From contig JBDLJB010000018.1 in the NCBI GenBank assembly GCA_039714555.1, forward strand, positions 1-46,756: 46,756 nucleotides of DNA, written 5' to 3'. The notes below the pieces were generated by a model that was not told the origin of the DNA, did not search any database, and worked only from the letters and a program-made list of their open reading frames with translations. The position numbers and the translations under genes are program-made. Position 1 is the first letter of the stretch, and the number at the start of each line of letters is the position of its first letter. Shown piece by piece: positions 17,202-25,606 of the stretch. This DNA is from Namhaeicola sp039714555 (GTDB taxonomy: Bacteria > Bacteroidota > Bacteroidia > Flavobacteriales > Flavobacteriaceae).

Positions 17202-18167
17202 TTATTTTTTAATCAAATATTCTATTTTGTTCGGAACAATTTTAACTGAAGTAATAATTTCGGGTTGTTTAATAATTTTGGGCATGAGGTATTCTAAGTT
17301 ATTGTTTTGAGATTCTCTAAAATCACAAATAACCTTAAAACTTTCGGGTAAAACGTTATTATAATCTGATAGTGCAACTTTAAATACTACCCTAACTTCT
17401 TTGGGGTAAGCACTAATAATTGACGTTTTTGGCACATTAATTACTTCAAAAGGTATCATAAAAGTACCTTCGGTAAATTTATCAACTTTTGCTTTAAATA
17501 AAACCTGATCTACTGATAGGCTTACTTTTTCATCGGGTACAATTAAAGGAATACTTTTTTCAAAACTTTTATCAATTTTATTGATTATTGTAGTCTCCAT
17601 TTTTATTTCTTCAATACTATCTATAATTCCTTTAGGCCCTGAAATTGTTATAAATTCAGGTGTAAAAACAGTAGCATTTACCAAATTAAAACCCGATTTA
17701 AATTCTAAATTGATATCAGAAATAACTTTTACTTTTTTTGAGAATTTTTTACCAAAATCAAAATATAAAGTATCAGGCTTAACGTTTAACAGATTATATT
17801 CTGCTGAAAATTGTGCTTGAATAAAATTGATATTTGAACCTGTTTCAGAGTAATATACACTACTCTTTTTATGCTTTACATCTTTTAATGAATAATTGAA
17901 CTTTTTTTCTTTAATCCTGTGTTTCAACAAATTAAATCCTGTTGCTTTTAGGGTAAGTGTTATTTCATTTTGGGGTTCACTTTGTAATAATTTTTTATTG
18001 GGCTGATCAATATAATTTACTTCAATTTTAACATCAGCTATATACTCTTCAGATAATTTGATAAGCATCCAAAATAAAAATGACATTATTAAAAACAAGA
18101 AAAACATTCGAAGTTTTTTATTATTCTTCAAAGAATCAATTGTCTTTTTAGATTGGTTTTGTTTCAT
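17202..18167 (-). CDS. YbbR-like domain protein
   Basis: A 321-residue protein with a single membrane helix near residues 25-42 (MFFLFLIMSFLFWMLIKL) and an extracytoplasmic part built of YbbR-like repeats, for example VTVFTPEFITISGPKGIID and FEVINVPKTSIISAYPKEVRV. YbbR/CdaR proteins can regulate diadenylate cyclase in Firmicutes; here no cyclase is adjacent, so the role is open. The frame opens with TTG at 18170; I use the ATG at 18167. An intrinsic-terminator-like hairpin lies 20-45 bases upstream of the start, between it and yajC. Confidence 0.8.
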   Translation of the reverse strand: MKQNQSKKTIDSLKNNKKLRMFFLFLIMSFLFWMLIKLSEEYIADVKIEVNYIDQPNKKLLQSEPQNEITLTLKATGFNLLKHRIKEKKFNYSLKDVKHKKSSVYYSETGSNINFIQAQFSAEYNLLNVKPDTLYFDFGKKFSKKVKVISDINLEFKSGFNLVNATVFTPEFITISGPKGIIDSIEEIKMETTIINKIDKSFEKSIPLIVPDEKVSLSVDQVLFKAKVDKFTEGTFMIPFEVINVPKTSIISAYPKEVRVVFKVALSDYNNVLPESFKVICDFRESQNNNLEYLMPKIIKQPEIITSVKIVPNKIEYLIKK

Positions 18168-18186
18168 CAATTAAAGATATAAAAAA

Positions 18187-18212
18187 ATGAGTTCTGTAAA
18201 AGCAGAACTCAT
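18187..18212 (-). terminator. Intrinsic terminator-like hairpin between yajC and the YbbR-like gene
   Basis: Perfect 10-base arms ATGAGTTCTG / CAGAACTCAT with a six-base loop, followed on the minus strand by seven T residues (18187-18181). It lies downstream of yajC and just before the YbbR-like start, so it should end or reduce transcription from nusB-DUF1573-yajC into YbbR-coaE. Confidence 0.75.
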
Positions 18213-18232
18213 AATATTATTTTCTTAAAAAA

Positions 18233-18553
18233 TTATTTTTTCTTTTTTTCCTCTACGGGAAGAAATTTTTTACTCATTTCCATTGAAAGTGCAGAACGCT
18301 CAAATTTAATTTTTCCGGCACTAGTTTCAATAATACAAGTATTATCGCCATCGTTTATTTCAACTATTTTTCCGTGTATACCACTAGTTGTCACTACTTT
18401 TGCACCTCTTTTAATTGTGGCCTGAAATTTCTTTTCATCTTTTTGACGTTTCATTTGAGGACGAATCATAAAAAGATAAATTACCAGAAACATTAATGGT
18501 ATCAATATAATATTTGAAATATTACTTCCTTGTAAAAAAATTGTATCGTACAT
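18233..18553 (-). CDS. yajC: Preprotein translocase subunit YajC
   Basis: Accessory subunit of the Sec translocon, associated with SecDF in the inner membrane. The 106-residue protein has one membrane helix (about 15-33) followed by FMIRPQMKRQKDEKKFQATIKRGAKVVTTSGIHGKI, the clear family signature, and a basic C terminus. It starts 11 bases after the DUF1573 stop and is probably in one transcript with it. Confidence 0.94.
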   Translation of the reverse strand: MYDTIFLQGSNISNIILIPLMFLVIYLFMIRPQMKRQKDEKKFQATIKRGAKVVTTSGIHGKIVEINDGDNTCIIETSAGKIKFERSALSMEMSKKFLPVEEKKKK

Positions 18554-18564
18554 ATTACTTATTT

Positions 18565-19026
18565 TTATTTTACTTGATTTTTAGGTGTTACAAAAGCTTT
18601 GATTAACAACAATTCCTTACCATTTTTTGTGTTTGTTGTTAAAGTAATTTGTTTTTGTTGTTTGTTTGGTTTTCCTCTTGAATTGAACTTTACTTTAATT
18701 TCAGCTGTTTCACCCTTAAGAATTGGTTTTCTTGGCCATTCAGGAACTGTACAACCGCAAGAAGATCTTGCTCCGGTGATAATTAATTCCTTTTTCCCTT
18801 CATTTGTAAATTTAAAAATGGTTTCAACTATATCACCTTCATTTATTGTTCCAAAATCATGTTCAACATTTTCAAATTTCATGATTGGACTATCATATTT
18901 TATTTCATGATCTCTTTGCTTTGCAACTTCGAGATTTGTTTTATTAATTTTAGAGGCTGCATCATTCTTACATGATAAAAATGTTATGGCTAATACTAAA
19001 GAAATTAAAAATAATGTATGTTTCAT
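18565..19026 (-). CDS. DUF1573 domain lipoprotein
   Basis: A 153-residue lipoprotein: signal peptide with lipobox FLSC (Cys19), then one immunoglobulin-like DUF1573 domain with the diagnostic FENVEHDFGTINEGDIVETIFKFTN, SSCGCTVPEWPRKPI and VKFNSRGKPNKQQKQI. The conserved CGC pair may bind metal or form a disulfide. The role is unknown. It has its own -7 box at 19047-19054 and precedes yajC closely; this order is usual in Bacteroidota. Confidence 0.88.
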   Translation of the reverse strand: MKHTLFLISLVLAITFLSCKNDAASKINKTNLEVAKQRDHEIKYDSPIMKFENVEHDFGTINEGDIVETIFKFTNEGKKELIITGARSSCGCTVPEWPRKPILKGETAEIKVKFNSRGKPNKQQKQITLTTNTKNGKELLLIKAFVTPKNQVK

Positions 19027-19046
19027 ATCTTAAATTTTATTGATGT

Positions 19047-19054
19047 CAAATATA
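19047..19054 (-). promoter_or_regulatory. -7 box before the DUF1573-yajC unit
   Basis: TATATTTG on the minus strand, a full TAnnTTTG match 20 bases before the ATG at 19026. It overlaps the gap after nusB, so DUF1573-yajC may have a promoter separate from nusB. Confidence 0.5.
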
Positions 19055-19059
19055 AAAAA

Positions 19060-19998
19060 TTATAACAATCCTCTTCCAATTTTGTTCAACCTTTTATCTT
19101 GCTGATAAACTTTAAGTAGTTTATCTAAAACTCCATTGATAAAAAAGCTACTTTTTTGAGTAGAATAATCTTTTGCAATTTCAATATATTCATTTATAGT
19201 AACTTTTGTAGGAATTGATGGGAAATACAAAAATTCAGTTATTGCCATCTTGATCAATATCATATCAACTTCTGCAATTCTTTCATTATCCCAATTGGGT
19301 GTTTTGCTATCAATATCTACATCATAATCAGTATTGTGCAAAACTGATTTACGAAAAAGATCAAACATATATTCTTGATCGTCTTCTTTGATTACCAAAT
19401 TATTGAGATTAATAAACTGATTGGGTTTTAAACTTTTAATAGCCTTAACAACCAAAGTATTCACAAAAGGAAGATCGTCAATCCAACTTAAATTCATGCT
19501 TTCATAATAATCAAATAATTTTTCATCAGGTGCAAAAACTTCTTTGAAAGCATTTAAAATAAATTCTTTATCGTCTTCAAATGAATTAGTTGTTGATTTT
19601 AAATAATCTTCAAATATTTTATTCTCTTTGAGTCTATCTAAAACTACTCTAACATATTCTCTATCGTTTTTCCAATTATCTAATTTTTTATCTTTTATAT
19701 AATTTTGTACAGAAGTACTTTGCTCAATTGCTTGAATTACACTGTTGTTTATAAATTTTAAACTAGGTTTCTTATCTTCAGTAGTCGCTAAATACTTTTT
19801 CTTTTTAATCTCAAGGTGCTCATTTTCCATATTTTTAACCTCAACCAACAATAATAATTGTAAAACATAAAGATCAAATGTTTTTTTAACACTTAGATTT
19901 AAAAATTTTTCTTCATTGGTTAAATCATCACTTTTTGATTGAAACAAAGCATAAATGGATTGCATTACCTTGATTCGAATATGTCGTCTATTCACCAT
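19060..19998 (-). CDS. nusB: Transcription antitermination factor NusB
   Basis: Binds boxA RNA with NusE (S10) and supports antitermination in rRNA operons. This is the long Bacteroidota version (312 residues): N-terminal MVNRRHIRIKVMQSIYALFQ, a central extension of about 130 residues absent from the E. coli protein, and the classic NusB core at the C terminus (ADMILIKMAITEFLYFPSIPTKVTINEYIEIAK, then FINGVLDKL). A -7 box lies on this strand at 20039-20046, giving a roughly 35-base leader. It is divergent from the ABC exporter. Confidence 0.92.
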   Translation of the reverse strand: MVNRRHIRIKVMQSIYALFQSKSDDLTNEEKFLNLSVKKTFDLYVLQLLLLVEVKNMENEHLEIKKKKYLATTEDKKPSLKFINNSVIQAIEQSTSVQNYIKDKKLDNWKNDREYVRVVLDRLKENKIFEDYLKSTTNSFEDDKEFILNAFKEVFAPDEKLFDYYESMNLSWIDDLPFVNTLVVKAIKSLKPNQFINLNNLVIKEDDQEYMFDLFRKSVLHNTDYDVDIDSKTPNWDNERIAEVDMILIKMAITEFLYFPSIPTKVTINEYIEIAKDYSTQKSSFFINGVLDKLLKVYQQDKRLNKIGRGLL

Positions 19999-20038
19999 AA
20001 TTAAAAAGATCGTAAAAGTTTAATTTGAAAATTTTTTA

Positions 20039-20124
20039 CAAATTTAATCTTTTTTTAAAAAAATCATGTTTTTAATAATTGAAATTTAAAAATTAAATTT
20101 TTATCTTTTAAACCTGTATCTTCG
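20039..20124. promoter_or_regulatory. Divergent promoter region between nusB and the ABC exporter
   Basis: Minus strand: TAAATTTG at 20046-20039 for nusB. Plus strand: TATCTTCG at 20117-20124 for the exporter, one mismatch to TAnnTTTG, 29 bases before the ATG at 20154. Confidence 0.45.
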
Positions 20125-20153
20125 TCAACAAATTAAAACTTCGTTTTTACTTA

Positions 20154-21917
20154 ATGAGAGCCCTTAAATATTTAAACAAATACTTTTATAAATACCGATT
20201 CCGATTAATTATAGGACTCTTTATTACAGTTTTTGCGAAAATTTTTGTTTTACAAATACCACAATTAATAAGAGAGTCACTTAATATTGTTGAAGATTAT
20301 AACAATAATATCGTCAATGATCTTAACATTGTTAAACACCAACTTTTAATAAATATTTCTTTAATTATTGGCGCTGCTATCCTTTCAGGGTTTTTTACTT
20401 TTATTATGAGACAAACACTCATAGTAATGTCTCGTATGATAGAATTTGATTTAAAAAATGAAATTTATCAACAATACCAACGGCTTTCATTAAGTTTTTA
20501 TAAAAAAAATCGTACCGGTGATTTGATGAATCGGATAAGTGAGGACGTTGGAAAAGTGAGGATGTATTTTGGACCCGCCATTATGTACTCAATGAACATG
20601 CTTGTTTTATTTGTAATAGCCATTACAAAAATGATCAATATTGATGCAAAACTTACATTATACACTTTATTACCTTTTCCAATTTTATCGATATCAATTT
20701 ATTTTTTAAGTAGGGTAATCAATGAAAGAAGCTCAGTTGTACAACAATATCTTTCTAAACTAACAACTTTTTCTCAAGAGTTATTTTCGGGAATCAATGT
20801 AGTTAAAGCTTATAGTATTGAAAATCAAACTGCTATTGATTTTAATGATTTAGCTACAACAAGCAAACAAAAAAACATCGACCTTTATAAAGCTCAAGCA
20901 CTATTTTTTCCATTAATGATCCTTTTGATTGGTATTAGTAATATTATTGTTATTTATATTGGTGGTATGGAATACATCAATGGAGAAATTAAAAATATTG
21001 GTTATATAGCCGAATTTATTATTTATATAAATATGTTAACCTGGCCTGTGGCTGTTGTGGGTTGGGTGACTTCAATAGTTCAACAAGCAGAAGTTTCACA
21101 AAGAAGAATTAATGAATTTTTAAATGAAGTTCCAAATATTGAAAATGAACAGCTTAATCCAACCCGAATTCATGGAGATATAGAATTTAAAAATGTAAAT
21201 TTTACATATAATAATACTGATATTACAGCTTTAAAAGATGTGAGTTTTTCAATAGAACAAGGTAAAACTTTGGCTATTTTAGGTAAAACCGGATCTGGTA
21301 AATCAACAATTGTTAATTTAATTGCCCGGATGTATGATGCAGATTCAGGTGAAGTATTAATTGATAATACTCCAATTAAGAGTGTAAATTTATTATCATT
21401 GAGAAACAGTATTGGTTTTGTTCCGCAAGATGCTTTTTTGTTTTCTGATACTATAAGCAATAATATTAAAATTGGTAATGAAAATGCCACAGATAATGAG
21501 GTGATTCAAGCTGCCAAAGATGCATATATACATCATAATATTATTGAATTCAATAAAAAATATGAAACCCCAGTAGGAGAAAGAGGCGTAACTTTATCTG
21601 GTGGACAAAAACAAAGAATATCAATAGCCAGGGCTATCATATCTGATCCTAGAATTTTAATTTTTGACGATTGTTTATCTGCTGTAGATACTGAAACTGA
21701 AGAAATCATACTTAAAAATTTACAAAATGCAAGTATTGGTAAAACAACTATTATTGTTAGTCATCGAACATCTTCTGTTAAAAATGCCGATAAAATAATT
21801 GTACTTGACCAAGGTGAAATTGTACAAAGAGGTACACATCTACAACTAAAAGCCCAAAAAGGATACTACCAAGATATTTATAATCAACAACTTGAAGAAC
21901 AAACTAATATTAGTTAA
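20154..21917 (+). CDS. MsbA-like ABC exporter (fused membrane and ATPase domains)
   Basis: A 587-residue half-transporter that works as a homodimer. Residues 1-330 hold six membrane helices of the type I exporter fold, including the coupling region YQRLSLSFYKKNRTGDLMNRISEDV. The ATPase domain follows: Walker A ILGKTGSGKST, Q-loop GFVPQDAFLFSDT, signature TLSGGQKQRISIARAI, Walker B ILIFDDCLSAVD and the H-loop VSHRTS. Family members move lipids, lipid A core or drugs; the substrate cannot be told here. It is monocistronic, between nusB (divergent) and the DUF3276 gene. Confidence 0.9.
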   Translation: MRALKYLNKYFYKYRFRLIIGLFITVFAKIFVLQIPQLIRESLNIVEDYNNNIVNDLNIVKHQLLINISLIIGAAILSGFFTFIMRQTLIVMSRMIEFDLKNEIYQQYQRLSLSFYKKNRTGDLMNRISEDVGKVRMYFGPAIMYSMNMLVLFVIAITKMINIDAKLTLYTLLPFPILSISIYFLSRVINERSSVVQQYLSKLTTFSQELFSGINVVKAYSIENQTAIDFNDLATTSKQKNIDLYKAQALFFPLMILLIGISNIIVIYIGGMEYINGEIKNIGYIAEFIIYINMLTWPVAVVGWVTSIVQQAEVSQRRINEFLNEVPNIENEQLNPTRIHGDIEFKNVNFTYNNTDITALKDVSFSIEQGKTLAILGKTGSGKSTIVNLIARMYDADSGEVLIDNTPIKSVNLLSLRNSIGFVPQDAFLFSDTISNNIKIGNENATDNEVIQAAKDAYIHHNIIEFNKKYETPVGERGVTLSGGQKQRISIARAIISDPRILIFDDCLSAVDTETEEIILKNLQNASIGKTTIIVSHRTSSVKNADKIIVLDQGEIVQRGTHLQLKAQKGYYQDIYNQQLEEQTNIS

Positions 21918-21968
21918 TAAATTTAAATAAACAAATAAAAAAAATGTTGCATACTCTATTAAATTTTA

Positions 21969-21976
21969 TAGATTTG
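21969..21976 (+). promoter_or_regulatory. -7 box of the DUF3276 gene promoter
   Basis: TAGATTTG, preceded by TTG at 21947-21949 with a 19-base spacer. This is a textbook Bacteroidota promoter, with a leader of about 40 bases before the ATG at 22022. Confidence 0.65.
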
Positions 21977-22021
21977 TCATTATAATACTTAATAAAAAAC
22001 ATAATTTAAAGAAAAGATATT

Positions 22022-22405
22022 ATGAGTGAAAAAGGTTTTATTGAACAAGAAGAGATTTTTTCTCAGGTTTTGAGAGCAGGTCGTAGAACTTACTTTTTTG
22101 ACGTGAGAGAAACAAAAGCCGGTGATTATTATTTAACTATTACTGAGAGTAAAAAATTTACTCACGAAGATGGATCTTTCCATTATAAAAAACACAAAAT
22201 TTATTTATACAAAGAAGATTTTGAAACTTTTAGAGAAATGTTAGACAAATCAACTGAGTTTATTATCAATGAAAAAGGGCAAGAGGTAATATCAGAACGC
22301 CATCAGAAAGATTTTCACAAACCAAATGACGAACAGGTCAATGGTAAAGCAGGTGATAAACCTGCTCCTGAAAGTTTTACAGATATCAATTTTGAAGATA
22401 TTTAA
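22022..22405 (+). CDS. DUF3276 / PUR family DNA- or RNA-binding protein
   Basis: A 127-residue protein with one PUR repeat: GFIEQEEIFSQVLRAGRRTYFFDVRETKAGDYYLTITES and KHKIYLYKEDFETFREMLD. PUR domains bind single-stranded purine-rich nucleic acid as dimers. The last 40 residues are polar and low complexity (KPNDEQVNGKAGDKPAPES), likely disordered. A strong promoter and a strong terminator flank it as a single-gene unit, suggesting good expression. The role in bacteria is poorly known. Confidence 0.9.
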   Translation: MSEKGFIEQEEIFSQVLRAGRRTYFFDVRETKAGDYYLTITESKKFTHEDGSFHYKKHKIYLYKEDFETFREMLDKSTEFIINEKGQEVISERHQKDFHKPNDEQVNGKAGDKPAPESFTDINFEDI

Positions 22406-22410
22406 AAACA

Positions 22411-22440
22411 AAAAAACCGCTAAAAAGCGGTTTTTTTTAT
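22411..22440 (+). terminator. Intrinsic terminator of the DUF3276 gene
   Basis: Perfect arms AAAAAACCGC (22411-22420) and GCGGTTTTTT (22427-22436), followed by more T. It can act on both strands and sits between convergent genes, so it may also serve the aspartate kinase. Confidence 0.88.
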
Positions 22441-22475
22441 TTTATAAAACTTTATTCTTATTCAAAAAAATATTA

Positions 22476-23828
22476 TCAGGCCAAAGCTTTATCTTTAGTT
22501 TTTAGTAATTCTTCAAATAACCCATTATTTAACAAATTCAACACTTCAATTTTTTTATCTGTTTTAACTAAAAAAGATAAATTATAATTACTACCTCCAT
22601 AAGAGATCATTCTTATAGGTATTTCTTTTAAACTATTAAATATTTCAGCAGTAATACCTTTTTTGTTTTGAGCAATATCGCCAGCTATACAAATTATACT
22701 TAAATCAGAATCTATTTCAACACTTCCGAAACTACTTAATTCATTGTTAATTATATCGATATTTTTGGTGTTATCAATAGTTAAAGAAACAGCTACTTCA
22801 GAAGTAGTGATCATATCAATTGATGTTTTATTACTATCAAATATTTCAAAGATCTTTTTTAAAAAACCATAAGCCAACAACATGCGGTAAGACTTAATTT
22901 TAATGGCTGTAATATTATCTTTAGCAGCAATTGCTCTAATATGGTAATCAGACTTAGGATTGTTACAAATCAATGTACCAGCTTCCTGTGGATAAAAAGT
23001 ATTTTTAACTAAAACCGGAATGTTATTTTCCTTTGCAGGAAGAAGACTTTGGGGATGTAAAATCTTTGCACCAAAATATGCCAATTCAGCTGCTTCATCA
23101 AATGAAATTTCATCAATTGAAAATGTTTGATCAACATATCTTGGGTCATTGTTATGCATTCCGTCAATATCTGTATAAATTTCAATCTTACTTGCATCTA
23201 CAGCAGCTCCAATCAAAGAAGCAGTATAATCACTTCCACCTCTTTCTAAATTATCAATATCACCCAAAGTATTTTTACAAATGAAACCCTGAGTAATAAA
23301 TATATCATTGCCTTTATTTTTTGATAAAATATTTTGTAACTTATTTGTAATAAATGCTTTATCTGGTTCCCTCATTACATCAATTTTCATAAAGGACAAT
23401 GCGGATATCATAGTTGATTGAATATTTTCATGCTCTAAGTATAATTGAAAAATATGAGTTGATAATAATTCTCCTTGTGCTAATATTACTTTTTTAGTAT
23501 TAACAATATCTTGCTCTTCCAATAGTGAAATTAATTTGTGAAAAATATAACCTAAAAATACTTCTGCCTTATCAATATATGCTTCTTTATCAAAAAGATC
23601 TTGAATTTCATTTTGATACTTCATATAAAGCGATTTAATTTCTAATCTAGCTTCAACTAAATTCCCCTTTTGATAAAGATCATTTATCATTACCAAAGTA
23701 TTTGTTGTACCGCTCATAGCAGAGAGTACAATAATTTTAGGCACATCATTTGAAGTAATGATTTTCGCTACCTTTTTCATGTTTTTTGCTGAACCTACAG
23801 ATGTTCCGCCAAATTTTGATACAATCAT
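22476..23828 (-). CDS. lysC: Aspartate kinase (monofunctional)
   Basis: Catalyses the first step of the aspartate pathway to lysine, methionine, threonine and diaminopimelate. The 450-residue protein has the N-terminal kinase domain (IVSKFGGTSVGSAKNM, then GGSDYTASLIGAAVDASKIEIYTDIDG and EAAELAYFGAKILHPQSLLPA) and two C-terminal ACT domains from about residue 300, the usual site of feedback inhibition. No homoserine dehydrogenase domain is attached. It is divergent, with a gap of about 100 bases, from a small protein with an ACT-like C terminus, which may be a partner. Confidence 0.93.
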   Translation of the reverse strand: MIVSKFGGTSVGSAKNMKKVAKIITSNDVPKIIVLSAMSGTTNTLVMINDLYQKGNLVEARLEIKSLYMKYQNEIQDLFDKEAYIDKAEVFLGYIFHKLISLLEEQDIVNTKKVILAQGELLSTHIFQLYLEHENIQSTMISALSFMKIDVMREPDKAFITNKLQNILSKNKGNDIFITQGFICKNTLGDIDNLERGGSDYTASLIGAAVDASKIEIYTDIDGMHNNDPRYVDQTFSIDEISFDEAAELAYFGAKILHPQSLLPAKENNIPVLVKNTFYPQEAGTLICNNPKSDYHIRAIAAKDNITAIKIKSYRMLLAYGFLKKIFEIFDSNKTSIDMITTSEVAVSLTIDNTKNIDIINNELSSFGSVEIDSDLSIICIAGDIAQNKKGITAEIFNSLKEIPIRMISYGGSNYNLSFLVKTDKKIEVLNLLNNGLFEELLKTKDKALA

Positions 23829-23926
23829 TTCTAATTTTATTTTTTACAAATATTTGAGACTTTGATTATATATCAAAATTTTTAAAATATATTTACATTT
23901 TATAACAAAATGTTTAATTTTAAACA

Positions 23927-24586
23927 ATGAAAACAATTCAAGAAGCAGTTGAAGAAATTATCAATCAAACGCCATTTATTGAAGAAGCTATCCATGATAA
24001 ACTAATCAATGTTTCATCTTTAGCAAGAGAAATACAACCTAAAGTTGAGAAAAAATTAAATAAAAATGTAAAAACAGGCGCTGTAATGATGGCGCTCAAC
24101 AGAATATCACCAATACATGTTTTACGAATAAGAAAGAATATCAAATCAATTTCATTAGACTTAAAAGATTTTATAGTACGAACTGACCTTCTTGACTATA
24201 CATTTAAAAATACAAATACATTAAAAGGCCGTATTGCAAAACTTTTTGGTAAGATCGAAAGTAATAGCGATTCTTTTTTTACAGTTTCTCAAGGTATTTT
24301 TGAAACAAATATTGTTGTGAGCTCCAATTTACAAAAAGAAGTTGAAAAGTATTTAGAAACCGAAGATATCATCCATTCAATGCGTAATTTAGCTTCAATA
24401 ACTATAAAGTTACCAAAATCAAACATAGAACAATCAGGAGTGTATTATTTTATTCTAAAACAATTTGCATGGGCAAATATACCTGTACAAGAAATTATCT
24501 CAACAACACATGAAATTACTTTGGTTGTTAAAGAAACCGATATCAATAAATCGTTTTCAATTCTGATAAATCTTAAAATTTCTTGA
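23927..24586 (+). CDS. Small protein with ACT-like C-terminal domain, divergent from aspartate kinase
   Basis: A 219-residue soluble protein. The N-terminal third is helical (IQEAVEEIINQTPFIEEAIHDKLINVSSLAREIQPKVEKKL) and looks like a small winged-helix or helical bundle. The last 70 residues read like an ACT domain: SITIKLPKSNIEQSGVYYFILKQFAWANIPVQEIIS followed by EITLVVKETDINKSFSIL. I recall similar Bacteroidota proteins annotated as aspartate kinase although no kinase motif is present, so that name would be wrong. Its place next to lysC suggests a role in regulating this enzyme or its gene; this is an inference. Confidence 0.65.
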   Translation: MKTIQEAVEEIINQTPFIEEAIHDKLINVSSLAREIQPKVEKKLNKNVKTGAVMMALNRISPIHVLRIRKNIKSISLDLKDFIVRTDLLDYTFKNTNTLKGRIAKLFGKIESNSDSFFTVSQGIFETNIVVSSNLQKEVEKYLETEDIIHSMRNLASITIKLPKSNIEQSGVYYFILKQFAWANIPVQEIISTTHEITLVVKETDINKSFSILINLKIS

Positions 24587-24594
24587 TTTTTATA

Positions 24595-25023
24595 TTATTT
24601 TTTTAACAGGACTTCGTGTTTTTGTTCAAAAAACCTAAAGTATTGATACAATTCATAATTCACCTCTAAACCATAGCGATTATCCGGATTTACTTTATAA
24701 TCAATTTTTTGATTATATAGGTTTTTATCATAAATACTTGGATTGGCTACTCTCCTATTCCATTCTGAAACATATTGTAAATTCTTTATTTCTAAACTAC
24801 TTTCATAAAAATCGGTTTTAGGGTCTTGGTCTTTCAACCAATTATAAAACCCTTTATCAAAAAAAGTTACCTCAAAATTATCCTCATTTGAAATTCTTAT
24901 TGATTCAACTGCCTGTTTTTGAGCTGATGAAGTCGTGTTTAAAGTTTTAGTTGAATTTGAAGTATTTCCACAACTAAAAATTAAAAAAGAGAATACAATG
25001 ATAAAGAGATATAAAAATTTCAC
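24595..25023 (-). CDS. DUF6146 family lipoprotein
   Basis: A 142-residue lipoprotein with signal peptide and lipobox IFSC, a low-complexity linker, then a conserved domain with FEVTFFDKGFYNWLKDQ, YVSEWNRRVANPSIYDKNLYNQKIDY and GLEVNYELYQYFRFFEQKH. The start is GTG at 25023; no nearby ATG would preserve the signal peptide. It is a paralogue of the gene at 25121-25540, and the two are 97 bases apart, a tandem duplication. Function unknown; probably an envelope protein. Confidence 0.78.
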   Translation of the reverse strand: MKFLYLFIIVFSFLIFSCGNTSNSTKTLNTTSSAQKQAVESIRISNEDNFEVTFFDKGFYNWLKDQDPKTDFYESSLEIKNLQYVSEWNRRVANPSIYDKNLYNQKIDYKVNPDNRYGLEVNYELYQYFRFFEQKHEVLLKK

Positions 25024-25120
25024 AAGTTTATTTTTTAATGAATTGACTATTTAATTAATTCTTTTTAAACAACGAAATTTCTATAAATTTATTACTTTAT
25101 ATCTATTTAAAAATGTTGAT

Positions 25121-25540
25121 CTATCGAAGTTTCTGATTATATTTTTGCTGAAAATACATAAAATACATGTACAATTTATAATTCACTTCCATACCGTAAT
25201 CAACTGTAGGATCATAATCGATTTGCTGTTCATATAGATTTGGATTGTATCTATTAGGTTGTGTTACACGCTGATTCCATTCGATTACATACATATTGTT
25301 TTTAAATTCTAAGGTGTTTTGCGAATAATAACTCATTGGTTTTTGAGTGACTAACCATGAATCAAAACCAATTTCTATGATAATGATTTCATACTCTAAT
25401 TCATCATTGGCTATTCTTATCGTATCCTTACTTTGCTCATTTACTTTAACTGTCTTATTATTATCAGCAGTGGTTTGAGTAGATCCACAACTGTAAATTA
25501 TCATTGAAAAAATAAAAATTATCATCAAATTTTTCATCAT
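25121..25540 (-). CDS. DUF6146 family lipoprotein, paralogue of the previous gene
   Basis: A 139-residue lipoprotein (lipobox IYSC) with the same domain: YEIIIIEIGFDSWLVTQKP, YVIEWNQRVTQPNRYNPNLYEQQIDY and MEVNYKLYMYFMYFQQKY. The two paralogues share the core WNxRV, NLYxQxIDY and EVNYxLYxYFxxFxQK but differ widely elsewhere, so the duplication is old. Two ATG codons in tandem mark the start. Function unknown. Confidence 0.8.
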   Translation of the reverse strand: MMKNLMIIFIFSMIIYSCGSTQTTADNNKTVKVNEQSKDTIRIANDELEYEIIIIEIGFDSWLVTQKPMSYYSQNTLEFKNNMYVIEWNQRVTQPNRYNPNLYEQQIDYDPTVDYGMEVNYKLYMYFMYFQQKYNQKLR

Positions 25541-25606
25541 AAAGCGTTTTAGAAATTACTTTTTAAATACAACAACATTAATGCCAAGTTTCAAATTATA
25601 AAATGC

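Noticed and set aside
23927..24586. Second aspartate kinase
   Set aside because: No KFGGTS or other kinase motif; only the ACT-like part supports the link.
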